Shown here piece after piece: positions 9,579-17,220 of a stretch of 64,000 nucleotides of DNA; the stretch's first letter is position 1, and the number at the start of each line of letters is the position of its first letter. Under the pieces are notes generated by a model. The model searched no databases. It was not told where the DNA came from and was given only the letters and a program-made list of their open reading frames with translations. A program made the translations under genes and the position numbers. The stretch is taken from positions 164,185 through 228,184 of the forward strand of contig DWWH01000022.1 in the NCBI GenBank assembly GCA_019119815.1, given 5' to 3'. The DNA comes from Candidatus Eisenbergiella intestinipullorum (GTDB lineage: Bacteria > Bacillota > Clostridia > Lachnospirales > Lachnospiraceae).

Positions 9579-10477
9579 CAACATTGGGAATTTGTTTTGA
9601 ATGGCTTGTCGTATTCATCGAGTTTACATTAGGCCATTATTTCATGAACATTTTCTTTGAAAAACAGTTTTCAGGAAAAAAGCAGCGGGTCGTCTTTTTT
9701 GTTATCATATCGGTTACGACAACAGGAATTATTTTGCTGAATCTGATAGACATTTCGTTCAGCATTGTAACGGTGCTGTTTGCGGTTCTCTCAATCGCAA
9801 TCGGAAGCTGTGTTTTGTATCAGGGAAGCTTTATTGATTTCTTGATCGTATCCCTCAGCTTCATAACGGGCATGAATCTTCTGGAATGGTTCTATCTGGA
9901 TGCGATCGCGCTTATCTGGTCTCCCGCGGTGGTAAGGGCAATGGAATCCGGCTTCAGCATATTGAGGATTCTTGCGCTTGCGCTGATCAAGGGGATTGAA
10001 ATCGTTCTCAGCCTGGTCATTGCAGGCCCGTTTCTGAAAAAACTGGTATTGCGGGTGGAGAAAACAAAAGCGGCATTGCTTGCCTCTGCCGCGGCATTTT
10101 TGTCATCGACCTGGTTCATCTGCAATCTGGGGACAGGGTTTAAATCAGAATTCAATCCCGTTCAGCTTGTTTTGATGATACTTATTATCTTTCTGCTTTG
10201 CTTTGGCTATTTATGCTATTGTCTGAACCGCATCCGAAACGAACAGAGATTTACCGCACGGCAGAATTATTTTTCCCTTGAAAAACAGAAAAAGGAACAG
10301 GATATTCACGGCTGTCACAGCAGCCGCACTTTGCGTTTCTCTGGCCGGATGCGGCGATGCTTCCAAAATGCCGCCGCAGACAGCAGCGTCAGGGCAGGCG
10401 GAAACCGGCGAAAGCGTTTCCGAAGAATCTGCCCCTTCCGGAATTACAATACCGGCCCCTTCCGGAACAGGGATTGA
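9575..10477 (+). pseudogene. GHKL histidine kinase, sensor part only (truncated)
   Basis: About 234 residues resemble the membrane sensor half of an AgrC-type kinase: six or so hydrophobic segments, then a cytoplasmic helix (RNEQRFTARQNYFSLEKQKKEQ) that normally leads into the histidine-bearing dimerisation domain. Instead, from about 10278 the DNA is a lipoprotein gene in a different frame, and the kinase frame continues as unrelated low-complexity sequence to 10477. The histidine and GHKL ATPase domains are absent. The simplest reading is a deletion joining two genes at an A-rich stretch near 10278-10302. It overlaps the damaged LytTR regulator upstream by 4 bases, as expected of an original pair. 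Confidence 0.75.
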
Positions 10478-11438
10478 AATTCCGGAGCGTTATGAGAAAG
10501 AAGCGGGTCATGTTTTTTTTCAGACAGACATAAACGTTTCTGCAAATGTCCGGGAGAATGGCCTGCGGAAATTATCTGTGGCTGTACAAAAACCGGACCC
10601 GCAGAAAGTGTTTGACTGCCTCATGAAGGATACGGAAATCAAAGCGAAAAATGAGGAAGATAACAATTACTGGTATGAGGGAACAAATCATGAAATCCTC
10701 ACGGTCAATCATACCTCTATCGGTTTTTCCACGGATTTTTATGTCTATGTAAGCAACGCTTTCCGGCTGCAGCAGGAATATTCCGACTATAATGCGGATT
10801 AATACGAGCTGGATCAGGATCTGTGGTTTGCCTCCAGACAGGAGGCCTTTGAGCATATTCGGCAGGCGCTTCAAACAATGGGGATTGAGATGGAAGAAGA
10901 GTATCAGTGCTATGTGCTGGAACATTCCATGCTTCAAAGCGAGGAATATGTGATGGATATGAACGGAAACGTGGACAGGACAGGGTATAAGGATTCCTGG
11001 ACACAGGACGATGATTCCTATTATTTTGTCATTAACCAGAAATACGATGATACGCCGGCTTATCATGTATTTTATGATAATTTCCCGCTGTCTGCGGACG
11101 AAAATGCCCCGATTCAGGTGTTATACAATAAAGATGGGATCCAGTTTCTGCAGCTTGAAAAGGTATTTTCCTTCACGGAGCAGGAAAGCAATTATGACTT
11201 AAAGCCATTTGAAGAAATCGCAGAGGTGATTGAAGCGAAATATGGAATGCAGCCGGATGGCAGTACCTTTTGCGTAAATCAGGCGACGCTGTATTACATG
11301 GAAAATAAGGTGGGCGATGGGCAGTATGAAGTGATTCCCGTCTGGATTTTTAACACAGCAGATAACGAAACCGGCAAAATTTTACAGGATGTTGTAAATG
11401 CGGAAACCGCTGAGGAGATGATCCTGGAAGAAACTTAA
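10278..11438 (+). pseudogene. Lipoprotein gene with an in-frame stop
   Basis: The reading frame starts at TTG 10278 with a typical lipoprotein signal: basic KNRKRNR, a hydrophobic core and lipobox LAGC with Cys25. It runs to TAA at 10800-10802. The same frame then continues without interruption as YELDQDLWFASRQEAF and on to 11438, giving about 386 residues in total apart from the stop. A single base change in codon 175 would restore it. There is no Shine-Dalgarno before the TTG because the upstream sequence belongs to the truncated kinase gene, so the promoter and start region also appear lost. Function unknown; no further domain recognised. Confidence 0.72.
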
Positions 11439-11450
11439 AGAAATTCAGAC

Positions 11451-11589
11451 ATTACTACTCAGCCAGGTCTGCGCATTCACTGCGCAGACCGTATGAAAAC
11501 AGACAGGCTGGAAGCATCCGGCCTGGCGCGAAGCGCTTGGAATGGCCGGATGCCGTTACAGATAGCTCTGCCGAAGGCTGAGCGGTAAC
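11451..11589. mobile_element. MITE-like repeat element, copy 1
   Basis: This ~139-bp non-coding element is nearly identical to 23427-23561. Its right end is GGCTGAGCGGTAAC (11576-11589) and its left end (11451-11464) is an imperfect inverted match. An 8-bp direct repeat, ATTCAGAC, abuts both ends (11443-11450 and 11590-11597) and looks like a target duplication. Inside are two perfect 10-bp stems (11466-11475/11481-11490 and 11514-11523/11544-11553). No reading frame of note. Confidence 0.75.
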
Positions 11590-11618
11590 ATTCAGACATT
11601 TTGATGCGGCTTTCTGAC

Positions 11619-11647
11619 TTGATAACTGAAACGGCGGATGCTAAAAT
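11619..11647 (+). promoter_or_regulatory. Promoter for the dipeptidase gene
   Basis: TTGATA at 11619-11624 and TAAAAT at 11642-11647 are spaced by 17 bases, just after the MITE-like copy and 100 bases before the dipeptidase start. Confidence 0.6.
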
Positions 11648-11678
11648 GAGTCATAAATAACGACAGAAGCGGAGGCAG

Positions 11679-11713
11679 GATTGAAAAAAATAAGCCCGAT
11701 GGCTCTTTCAATC
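11679..11713 (+). repeat. 36-nt hairpin repeat, copy 2 (imperfect)
   Basis: Same family as 8727-8762, with the identical CGAT loop, but the stem has small insertions and deletions in the A/T-rich part. It is followed by the CGCTTCGGCATGGAGG leader and the dipeptidase start at 11748. Confidence 0.8.
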
Positions 11714-11747
11714 AGGATTTGCGGCGCTTCGGCATGGAGGAAAAAGG

Positions 11748-13172
11748 ATGAATCAGGAACAGGCAGAAATCTGCATAAAGAAACTGGAAAGCTACATGGA
11801 CAGCCATGAGGAGGAGATGCTTCAGGACGCCATGGCGCTCATTTCCATCAACAGCGAAAAGATGGAAGCAAAGCCGGGAAAGCCCTTTGGAGAGGGAACC
11901 GCACGGGTATTTGAGGAAGCGCAGCGGATTCTTTCAGGACATGGCTTTCCGGTAAAAAATCATGAAAATTATGTGCTGGCCGCTGATCTGAACGATGGAG
12001 CCCGAAAGCTGGATATTCTGGCCCATCTGGACGTGGTTCCGGCGGGAGAGGGATTCACGGTAACGGAGCCCTTCCGTCCGGTGGTAAAGGACGGGAAGCT
12101 TTACGGAAGAGGAAGCGCGGATGACAAGGGCCCGGCTGTGGCAGCTCTTTATGCCATGCGCGCCGTGAAGGAGCTGGGCTTTCCGGTCACGGGGAGCTGT
12201 CGTCTGATCCTCGGAGCGGACGAGGAATGCGGCAGCAGTGATATTCAGTACTATTTTGAACGGGAGCCGCATGCGCCCATGACCTTTTCCCCGGACGCGG
12301 ACTTTCCGCTGATCAATCTGGAAAAGGGCGGCCTGCATATCACCTTTGAGGCGCAGGTTCCGGAGCAGCCCGAAGGAATCCGCCTGGTCTCTGCTCAGGC
12401 GGGAACCAAGGTAAATGTGGTTCCGGGGAAGGCGCGGGCGGTTCTTTCCGGGATCGGCATGGATGTGCTGGCGGAGCTTGCGGCTGGCGTGGAAAAGGAA
12501 ACGGGAACGGTCTTTACCATGGAACAGGAGGCGGACGGCATCCATCTGCTGGTGAAGGGGGAGGCTGCTCATGCGGCCAGCCCGCAGATGGGAAACAATG
12601 CGCTTACCGCGCTGCTTCTCCTGTTATCCCGGATCCCTTTTTCCTCGAAGGAGCTGAAAGAGCGCCTCGGCAGTCTGACGCGGCTGTTTCCCCATGGAGA
12701 CTGGCGGGGAGCAGCGCTGGGTGTGGATCATGAGGACGCGCTTTCCGGCTGTCTGACCCTGAGCCTGGATCTGTTTTCCTTCTATGGAAACCGCCTTTCC
12801 GGTACCTTTGACTGCCGCGCCCCTCTCTGCGCAAACGAAGAGAATACCGGCGACGTGATCCGTGCCCGTCTCCGGAAAGCGGGCTTCCTTCCGGATGACG
12901 AGAGGATGTTCGAGGCGCATTATGTGCCGGAGGACAGTGAGCTGGTACAGGTCCTTCTGTCCTGCTATACCCGCGTCACCGGAAAGGAAGGAAAACCTGT
13001 CGCCATCGGCGGAGGCACCTATGTGCATCATATCCCTAACGGCGTGGCCTTTGGCTGCGCGGATCCTGAAGTGGATAATCACATGCATGGGGCGGATGAA
13101 TTTATGGTGGTGGAGCAGATGAAGAAGAGCGCGGTGATCTTTGCCCTGGCCATTCTGGAGTTGTGCCGGTAA
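11748..13172 (+). CDS. pepV: M20-family dipeptidase (PepV / Sapep type)
   Basis: A cytoplasmic dinuclear zinc peptidase that cleaves dipeptides. The 474 residues are the usual PepV length. Metal-site motifs are in order: H93 in AHLDVVP, D125-D126 in GRGSADDKGP, E159-E160 in GADEECGSSD, an aspartate in SPDADFP, and a C-terminal histidine in the VDNHMHGADEF segment. A lid-type insertion lies between about residues 190 and 330, as in PepV. GGAGG lies eight bases before ATG 11748. It appears monocistronic, behind its own promoter and hairpin leader. Confidence 0.93.
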   Translation: MNQEQAEICIKKLESYMDSHEEEMLQDAMALISINSEKMEAKPGKPFGEGTARVFEEAQRILSGHGFPVKNHENYVLAADLNDGARKLDILAHLDVVPAGEGFTVTEPFRPVVKDGKLYGRGSADDKGPAVAALYAMRAVKELGFPVTGSCRLILGADEECGSSDIQYYFEREPHAPMTFSPDADFPLINLEKGGLHITFEAQVPEQPEGIRLVSAQAGTKVNVVPGKARAVLSGIGMDVLAELAAGVEKETGTVFTMEQEADGIHLLVKGEAAHAASPQMGNNALTALLLLLSRIPFSSKELKERLGSLTRLFPHGDWRGAALGVDHEDALSGCLTLSLDLFSFYGNRLSGTFDCRAPLCANEENTGDVIRARLRKAGFLPDDERMFEAHYVPEDSELVQVLLSCYTRVTGKEGKPVAIGGGTYVHHIPNGVAFGCADPEVDNHMHGADEFMVVEQMKKSAVIFALAILELCR

Positions 13173-13204
13173 GGCAGCAGAACTGGCCGGAGCAGAAAAA
13201 CAGG

Positions 13205-13240
13205 ATGAGAGGCTGTCCCGCCGACGGGACAGCCTCTCAT
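13205..13240. terminator. Terminator hairpin between convergent genes
   Basis: Arms 13205-13220 and 13225-13240 form a perfect 16-bp stem with a 4-base loop. A five-T run follows the stem on the minus strand (the A run at 13196-13200), so it serves the M50-like gene best. On the plus strand it would follow the dipeptidase gene without a T run. Confidence 0.75.
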
Positions 13241-13286
13241 GGGCTGGAGAAGTATCTGAGTATCCGGAGGAGAATTCCTCTGCGTA

Positions 13287-13817
13287 TTATACGTCGCGTT
13301 TAACAGCGGCCCAGTAATTCTGAACGATTTTTTTCTTCCAGGCAAGAAAAAGACAGCAGGCAAAAAGCAGGATTGCACCCAAAAGAACGACCCATGGACT
13401 TAAGCCGGAGCTGTCGATAAATTTTGCCGCGTCATCCGTCTGAGGCGCCTGACCCAGCAGATACAGAACCGGCACAATCACCCATGCGAGTATGGAGCCT
13501 GCCGGAATGAGAATAAAGAGGAAGGAAAAAATCCGGTAAAAGATACTTTTTATTCTGCTTCGGTAGGTCAGCGAGTAAAGGATGGATACAAGAACGGGCA
13601 GCAGCATTCACGAGATATGGAAAAGGGACAGCGTGAAGGAAGTGAATATGCCGCCTTCGTAGGCCATGTATGCGCCCAGAATGCGGAACTGTGTAATCCG
13701 TGCGCCGCACAGAACCGCCGTCAGAGCATGCCCGCTTTCGTGCAGGACGATGTACAGGGGGATGAGGATCAGAATACTGGCAAACAGGGACAGTATCTTT
13801 GTGGCTTTCAGATTCAT
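13287..13817 (-). pseudogene. Small M50-like membrane metalloprotease interrupted by one TGA
   Basis: Two parts lie in the same frame. Residues 1-69 (13817 to 13611) start at an ATG with GAGGTG upstream and contain a membrane segment followed by HESGHALTA, the HExxH zinc motif of M50 proteases. TGA at 13608-13610 is then followed at once, in frame, by ATG 13607 and 106 more residues with two or three membrane segments. Without the stop it would be one protein of about 176 residues. A GGA-to-TGA change is the simplest cause, though restart at the ATG or read-through is possible. No selenocysteine-type hairpin was evident just after the TGA. The second conserved M50 motif is not obvious. Confidence 0.65.
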
Positions 13818-13887
13818 GGATTCACCTCAGAGTTTTTTCTTATGATATAACAGATGTGCACCTGTTTCAAGGAAGAAAGGGAAATGG

Positions 13888-14580
13888 ATGAGAAAAGGAA
13901 GGTGCCTCCTGCCGGTTCTGGCGGCGGTGACAGTTCTGGCCTCCTGCGGCCGGACAGCAGAGACTCCCGGCGAAGCTGTTCTTTCATCAGAATCCGCAGA
14001 TGAGGCTGGCAGTCTGCCAGCCACTGAAATGGACGAAAGCCGCGGACTTCTGGAAGAGAGCAGGCAGGCTTTTGGAAAGGCATTATGGGATGTGTATCTT
14101 CGGGGGATTCTGCCGGATGGAGAAAAACTGGAGTATGTGGATAGGGAAGTGGCTGAAGGAAACAGCTTTTACGAAAATGGGATGGTGGAAATCGGATGGT
14201 CCCATAATCAGGGACTTTCGAGCTCTTTTTGGCCCTATTTCGTTTACGCCTATGATGCCGGAAGCGATACCTGGCGGTCTGTTGGAGGAGCAGATGCCTG
14301 GGAAAAGAGCGTATGGGAAGAGGACTACAGTGGGAACCCTTTTCCGGAAGAGACAGATACCGACGGAGACGGTATGGTTTACTTTATTCTTCCGGCTGAC
14401 TGGGACGGGCGATATGAAGGGATTCGGCCGGTAGACGGGGAGGAATATGAGGAATGGAGAAATTCCTGGCTGGATGGGGCGGCAAAAATGGACAGTTCCT
14501 TTCAGAAGCTGACGGAAGAAAATATTGCGGCGCTGGGGTATCCGAAGCCGGACTATCCTGACCTGCAGCCGCTGGGATGA
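13888..14580 (+). CDS. Predicted lipoprotein of unknown function
   Basis: The 230 residues begin with MRKGR, a short hydrophobic stretch and lipobox LASC with Cys20, so the product should be anchored to the outer face of the membrane. A Ser/Glu-rich linker runs to about residue 50. It is followed by a compact, aromatic-rich domain (EIGWSHNQGLSSSFWPYFVYAYD, split here as two short motifs EIGWSHNQG and FWPYFVYAYD) and an acidic C-terminal part. GGAAGAAAGG lies upstream of ATG 13888. It is divergent from the M50-like gene. I do not recognise the family. Confidence 0.8.
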   Translation: MRKGRCLLPVLAAVTVLASCGRTAETPGEAVLSSESADEAGSLPATEMDESRGLLEESRQAFGKALWDVYLRGILPDGEKLEYVDREVAEGNSFYENGMVEIGWSHNQGLSSSFWPYFVYAYDAGSDTWRSVGGADAWEKSVWEEDYSGNPFPEETDTDGDGMVYFILPADWDGRYEGIRPVDGEEYEEWRNSWLDGAAKMDSSFQKLTEENIAALGYPKPDYPDLQPLG

Positions 14581-14700
14581 GGAACAGGAGAAAATACGTC
14601 TCCCTTTTTCATCAGACGATGCGCAGACCTGGCAATGGAAGAGGGGGAATCCTGTGGGGCTGTTTATGGTGGCTGTGTATGCAATGCGGTGCAGGAGGTG

Positions 14701-14772
14701 CAGCGCTATCTCGGGAGATGCAGCGCTATCTCGGGAGATGCAGCGCTATCTCAGGAGATGCAGCGCTATCTC
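14701..14772. repeat. Tandem repeat, 20-bp unit, 3.6 copies
   Basis: The unit CAGCGCTATCTCGGGAGATG repeats at 14701, 14721 and 14741 (one G-to-A change in the third) and partially at 14761. The last partial unit overlaps the 3' end of the minus-strand gene at 14766, including its TAG stop. The array therefore looks like outward copying of that gene's end. Confidence 0.92.
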
Positions 14773-15053
14773 CCGCGCTGCATCAGCCTCATGATCTGAT
14801 TCATTTTTAAAAGCTCTTCCGGCGTGCTGTATTTTTTAATCGCCTCAATGATGGTGTTCATCTCTTCCGTGGAGAAGGTGATATTCGAGGACCTGCTCCG
14901 CTGGGCGAGCGCCATCAGGAAGGGCAGCAGCTCCTTCTGGGAGAGCTCTCTGCTTTCAAATACCATTTTCTGCAGAAAGTCCAGCTTTTCCTGCGGGATG
15001 TCCTGAAGCGAAGGCTCCGTCATCCAGCGGGGCTTTTCCGCGTATTCTGCCAT
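14766..15053 (-). CDS. Conserved-looking small protein of unknown function
   Basis: 95 residues, predicted all-helical and soluble, with charged and amphipathic stretches (LDFLQKMVFESRELSQKEL and STEEMNTIIEAIKKYSTPE) and no membrane segment. Its start lies 2 bases after the stop of the gene at 15056-15577, so the two are almost certainly co-translated and may work together. The 3' end abuts the tandem repeat. No domain recognised. Confidence 0.75.
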   Translation of the reverse strand: MAEYAEKPRWMTEPSLQDIPQEKLDFLQKMVFESRELSQKELLPFLMALAQRSRSSNITFSTEEMNTIIEAIKKYSTPEELLKMNQIMRLMQRGR

Positions 15054-15055
15054 AT

Positions 15056-15577
15056 TCAGTTCTCCTTTTCCGGCGGCTTTTTCTCAGCCGCCTCTGTCTG
15101 AAATTCTGACTGAAACATCTGGAACATTTCTTTCTGGGAAGGGGAAAGCATTCCCATCAGCATGCTCATGGGATCCAGGGAGGGGCCTTCTGAAGAAGCG
15201 GATTCTTTGCTTCCTCCCGTCGGACCGGTACCGGCATCTCCGAACAGTTCCATCATCTGCCTCATTTCCTCATACATCCGCATGGCGTTCTGCATGGACT
15301 GGAACTGCTCCAGCATGGTTCTGAGCGCGGGAGGGCAGTAGCTGCTGATCTTTTCGCAGAGCTCCTCAAAAGAGAGGGAAGGAGGGCTGTGGAAGGCTTC
15401 CGGATGGGAACGGACGAAGGAGAGCGTGTACTGGAGCTCCAGAAAGCGGATCAGGACAGCCAGACTTCTCTGTGTGTCCGGAGCGCAGTAAGGCAGCAGG
15501 ATTTTTAAAATCTGTATCTGATTGGTGGTATACAGGGTATCAAAAGCCTGTATGGAATCCTGTTCCTGTTTTTCCAT
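15056..15577 (-). CDS. Unknown soluble helical protein, partner of the 14766-15053 gene
   Basis: The 173 residues have a helical N-terminal half (DTLYTTNQIQILKILLPYC, then VLIRFLELQYTLSF) and a methionine-rich central helix (MQNAMRMYEEMRQMMELFG). A Gly/Ser linker follows, then a second Met/Phe-rich segment (LMGMLSPSQKEMFQMFQSE). The Met-rich amphipathic helices resemble membrane- or partner-binding helices, but I cannot name a family. It is the first gene of a two-gene unit. Confidence 0.75.
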   Translation of the reverse strand: MEKQEQDSIQAFDTLYTTNQIQILKILLPYCAPDTQRSLAVLIRFLELQYTLSFVRSHPEAFHSPPSLSFEELCEKISSYCPPALRTMLEQFQSMQNAMRMYEEMRQMMELFGDAGTGPTGGSKESASSEGPSLDPMSMLMGMLSPSQKEMFQMFQSEFQTEAAEKKPPEKEN

Positions 15578-15661
15578 TGCCCGGTCCTTTTCCCTTTACA
15601 GAAATTGTATGTCAGGGGAGGGTGTATAAGAACCGAAACGGACACATCTCAGAAGGCGTTG

Positions 15662-15692
15662 CGGGAAACGGCAGAATTCCTGCCGTTTCCCG
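15662..15692. terminator. Hairpin between Cys-rich gene and the unknown pair
   Basis: A perfect 13-bp stem (15662-15674 and 15680-15692) without a T tract on either strand. It may end the Cys-rich transcript weakly or act as an RNA-stabilising hairpin. Confidence 0.45.
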
Positions 15693-15709
15693 GAAAAGTC
15701 ATCCGGCCA

Positions 15710-15958
15710 TCAGCAGCAGAGGCCGTTTCCACCGCCGCCGCAGCACAGCAGGATCAGGATCCAGATCCAGCTTCCGCATCCATTGCCGGAATCTCCGCAT
15801 CCGCTTCCCATGTTGAAGCCATTTCCATTCCCACAGCAGCAGCACAGCAGGATCAGGATCCAGATCCAGTTCCCGCATCCGTTTCCTGTCGCCGCACATC
15901 CGCAGCTGTTGTTAGAGGAACCGCCGCATCCGCAGCCGCTCGCCGTTAAATCACTCAT
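15710..15958 (-). CDS. Cys/Gly-rich small protein with an internal duplication
   Basis: 82 residues with 16 or more cysteines. The N-terminal part (MSDLTASGCGCGGSSNNSCGC) is followed by two copies of a block ending GNWIWILILLCC and GSWIWILILLCC, each a short tryptophan-led hydrophobic stretch closed by cysteines. The duplication is visible in the DNA as a perfect 30-bp direct repeat (15741-15770 and 15840-15869). I recall similar clostridial proteins being labelled chorion-class high-cysteine proteins, without known function. ATG 15958 was chosen for its upstream GGAGG (8-base spacing); a TTG 15 bases earlier is less likely. Divergent from the S8 protease gene. Confidence 0.75.
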   Translation of the reverse strand: MSDLTASGCGCGGSSNNSCGCAATGNGCGNWIWILILLCCCCGNGNGFNMGSGCGDSGNGCGSWIWILILLCCGGGGNGLCC

Positions 15959-16070
15959 GTCTGTTGCCTCCAAAGTTGGTTTTTATGGTTTATCCTATGC
16001 TTCCGGCATGTCTGTGTTTCCGCAGGAGAAAAAAACTTCTCTTTTTTCTTTTGCGGACAGCTGCGGGATT

Positions 16071-16099
16071 CTGGCACAGGTTCGGAAACTTTTCATAAT
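16071..16099 (+). promoter_or_regulatory. Possible promoter of the S8 protease gene
   Basis: CTGGCA at 16071-16076 and CATAAT at 16094-16099 are 17 bases apart, in the 167-base divergent region. The match is moderate. Confidence 0.4.
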
Positions 16100-16125
16100 G
16101 ATAAGAAAAAAGGCGGAGATACAGC

Positions 16126-17070
16126 ATGGACCATGCAAGAAAACTGATTCATGCGCAGGAGTGGGAGATCTATCCCTACGACGGCTCCGGTGTGACGGCA
16201 GCTATCCTGGATACGGGGATCGCCATGCATCCGGACCTCGCAGACCGGGTGATCGGCTTTAAGGATTTCGTGGGAAACAGCCGTCTTCCCTATGATGATT
16301 GCGGACATGGGACGCATGTGGCTGGATGCCTGTGCGCAGACGGCACCTGCTCCGGCGGAAGGTATGCGGGCGTGGCCAGAGGCTGCCGTGTTCTTTCCGG
16401 AAAAGTTCTGGATGAAAAAGGAGACGGTACGATCTCCTGCATGATCGAAGGAATAGACTGGGTGCTGGACAACCGGGAGCTGTATCAGGTGAAGATTTTG
16501 AACATTTCCGTCAGCATGGGAGCATTCCCTTCCGGAAATGCTTCCCAGGAGGGGAAGGAGCGGGAGGCGCTCGTTCATAAGCTGATCGCGAAGCTGGAAG
16601 AGGCATGGAGAAGGGGGCTGTTTGTCGTGGTGGCTGCAGGAAACGCGGGGCCCGCCGCAGGGAGCCTTTCCAGACTGGGACTGGGAAACCGCGTGGTGAC
16701 GGTGGGCTGCTGCGACGGAGAGGAAGGAGAGGACCGGCCGGATTCCTGTGAGGCCTGCTCCGGCCGGGGACCTTCCGGAGATATTTTGAAAAAGCCGGAT
16801 CTGGTGGCTCCCGGAACAGGAATTGTGTCCTGTAATGCGCATTTTCGCCGGACAGCAGGAGGCTGCAGGAATGCCTATGCGGAAAAAAGCGGCACCTCCA
16901 TGTCCACGCCGATGGTTGCAGGCGCGGCGGCTCTGTGCCTTCAGAAATATCCGGGATCTACGAACGAGCAGGTCAGAAGGAGGCTCCTGTGGACGGCCTC
17001 CGATCAGGGAAAGCCCTGGAACAGACAGGGCTGGGGGATGCTGAACGTGGCGCGCATGCTGGGGAGATAG
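16126..17070 (+). CDS. Subtilisin-like serine protease (S8), cytoplasmic type
   Basis: The 314 residues carry the full S8 triad: D29 in AAILDTGIAMHPDL, H61 in CGHGTHVAG and S258 in KSGTSMSTPMVAGA, with oxyanion N173 in AAGNAGP. There is no signal peptide and no long propeptide; the catalytic aspartate comes 29 residues in. This resembles intracellular subtilisins such as IspA, which have only a short N-terminal extension. About ten cysteines are unusual for an exported subtilisin and fit a reducing interior. GGCGGAG lies upstream of ATG 16126. It is divergent from the Cys-rich protein gene; any functional link is speculation. Confidence 0.93.
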   Translation: MDHARKLIHAQEWEIYPYDGSGVTAAILDTGIAMHPDLADRVIGFKDFVGNSRLPYDDCGHGTHVAGCLCADGTCSGGRYAGVARGCRVLSGKVLDEKGDGTISCMIEGIDWVLDNRELYQVKILNISVSMGAFPSGNASQEGKEREALVHKLIAKLEEAWRRGLFVVVAAGNAGPAAGSLSRLGLGNRVVTVGCCDGEEGEDRPDSCEACSGRGPSGDILKKPDLVAPGTGIVSCNAHFRRTAGGCRNAYAEKSGTSMSTPMVAGAAALCLQKYPGSTNEQVRRRLLWTASDQGKPWNRQGWGMLNVARMLGR

Positions 17071-17132
17071 GGATCCGGAAAAGCCGGATTCCTTTGAAGC
17101 CGGAGAAGGAAAGAACCGGAGAAGGAAAACGG

Positions 17133-17161
17133 TTGACAGAGATTGGATAATTGTATACAAT
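17133..17161 (+). promoter_or_regulatory. Promoter with overlapping GntR-type operator
   Basis: TTGACA (17133-17138) and TACAAT (17156-17161) are 17 bases apart. The perfect 12-bp palindrome ATTGTATACAAT at 17150-17161 covers the -10 box. Its TTGTATACAA core resembles sites bound by FadR-subfamily GntR regulators, and such a regulator is encoded in this operon, so autoregulation by blocking RNA polymerase is likely. Confidence 0.8.
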
Positions 17162-17220
17162 AATGCATGGATTATAGAATTCACGCATTGCAGATGCAAA
17201 AATGCAGGAGGAGAGCAGCC

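Noticed and set aside
10878..11438. Separate 186-residue gene downstream of the lipoprotein
   Set aside because: It lies in the same frame as the lipoprotein and continues it after a single TAA; no Shine-Dalgarno precedes the ATG. Treated as the second half of one broken gene.
13608..13610. Selenocysteine codon
   Set aside because: No bacterial SECIS-like hairpin was evident directly after the TGA, and the position is not a catalytic Cys in this protease family.
14701..14772. CRISPR-like array
   Set aside because: The units are contiguous 20-mers without spacers, and no cas genes are present, so this is a simple tandem repeat.
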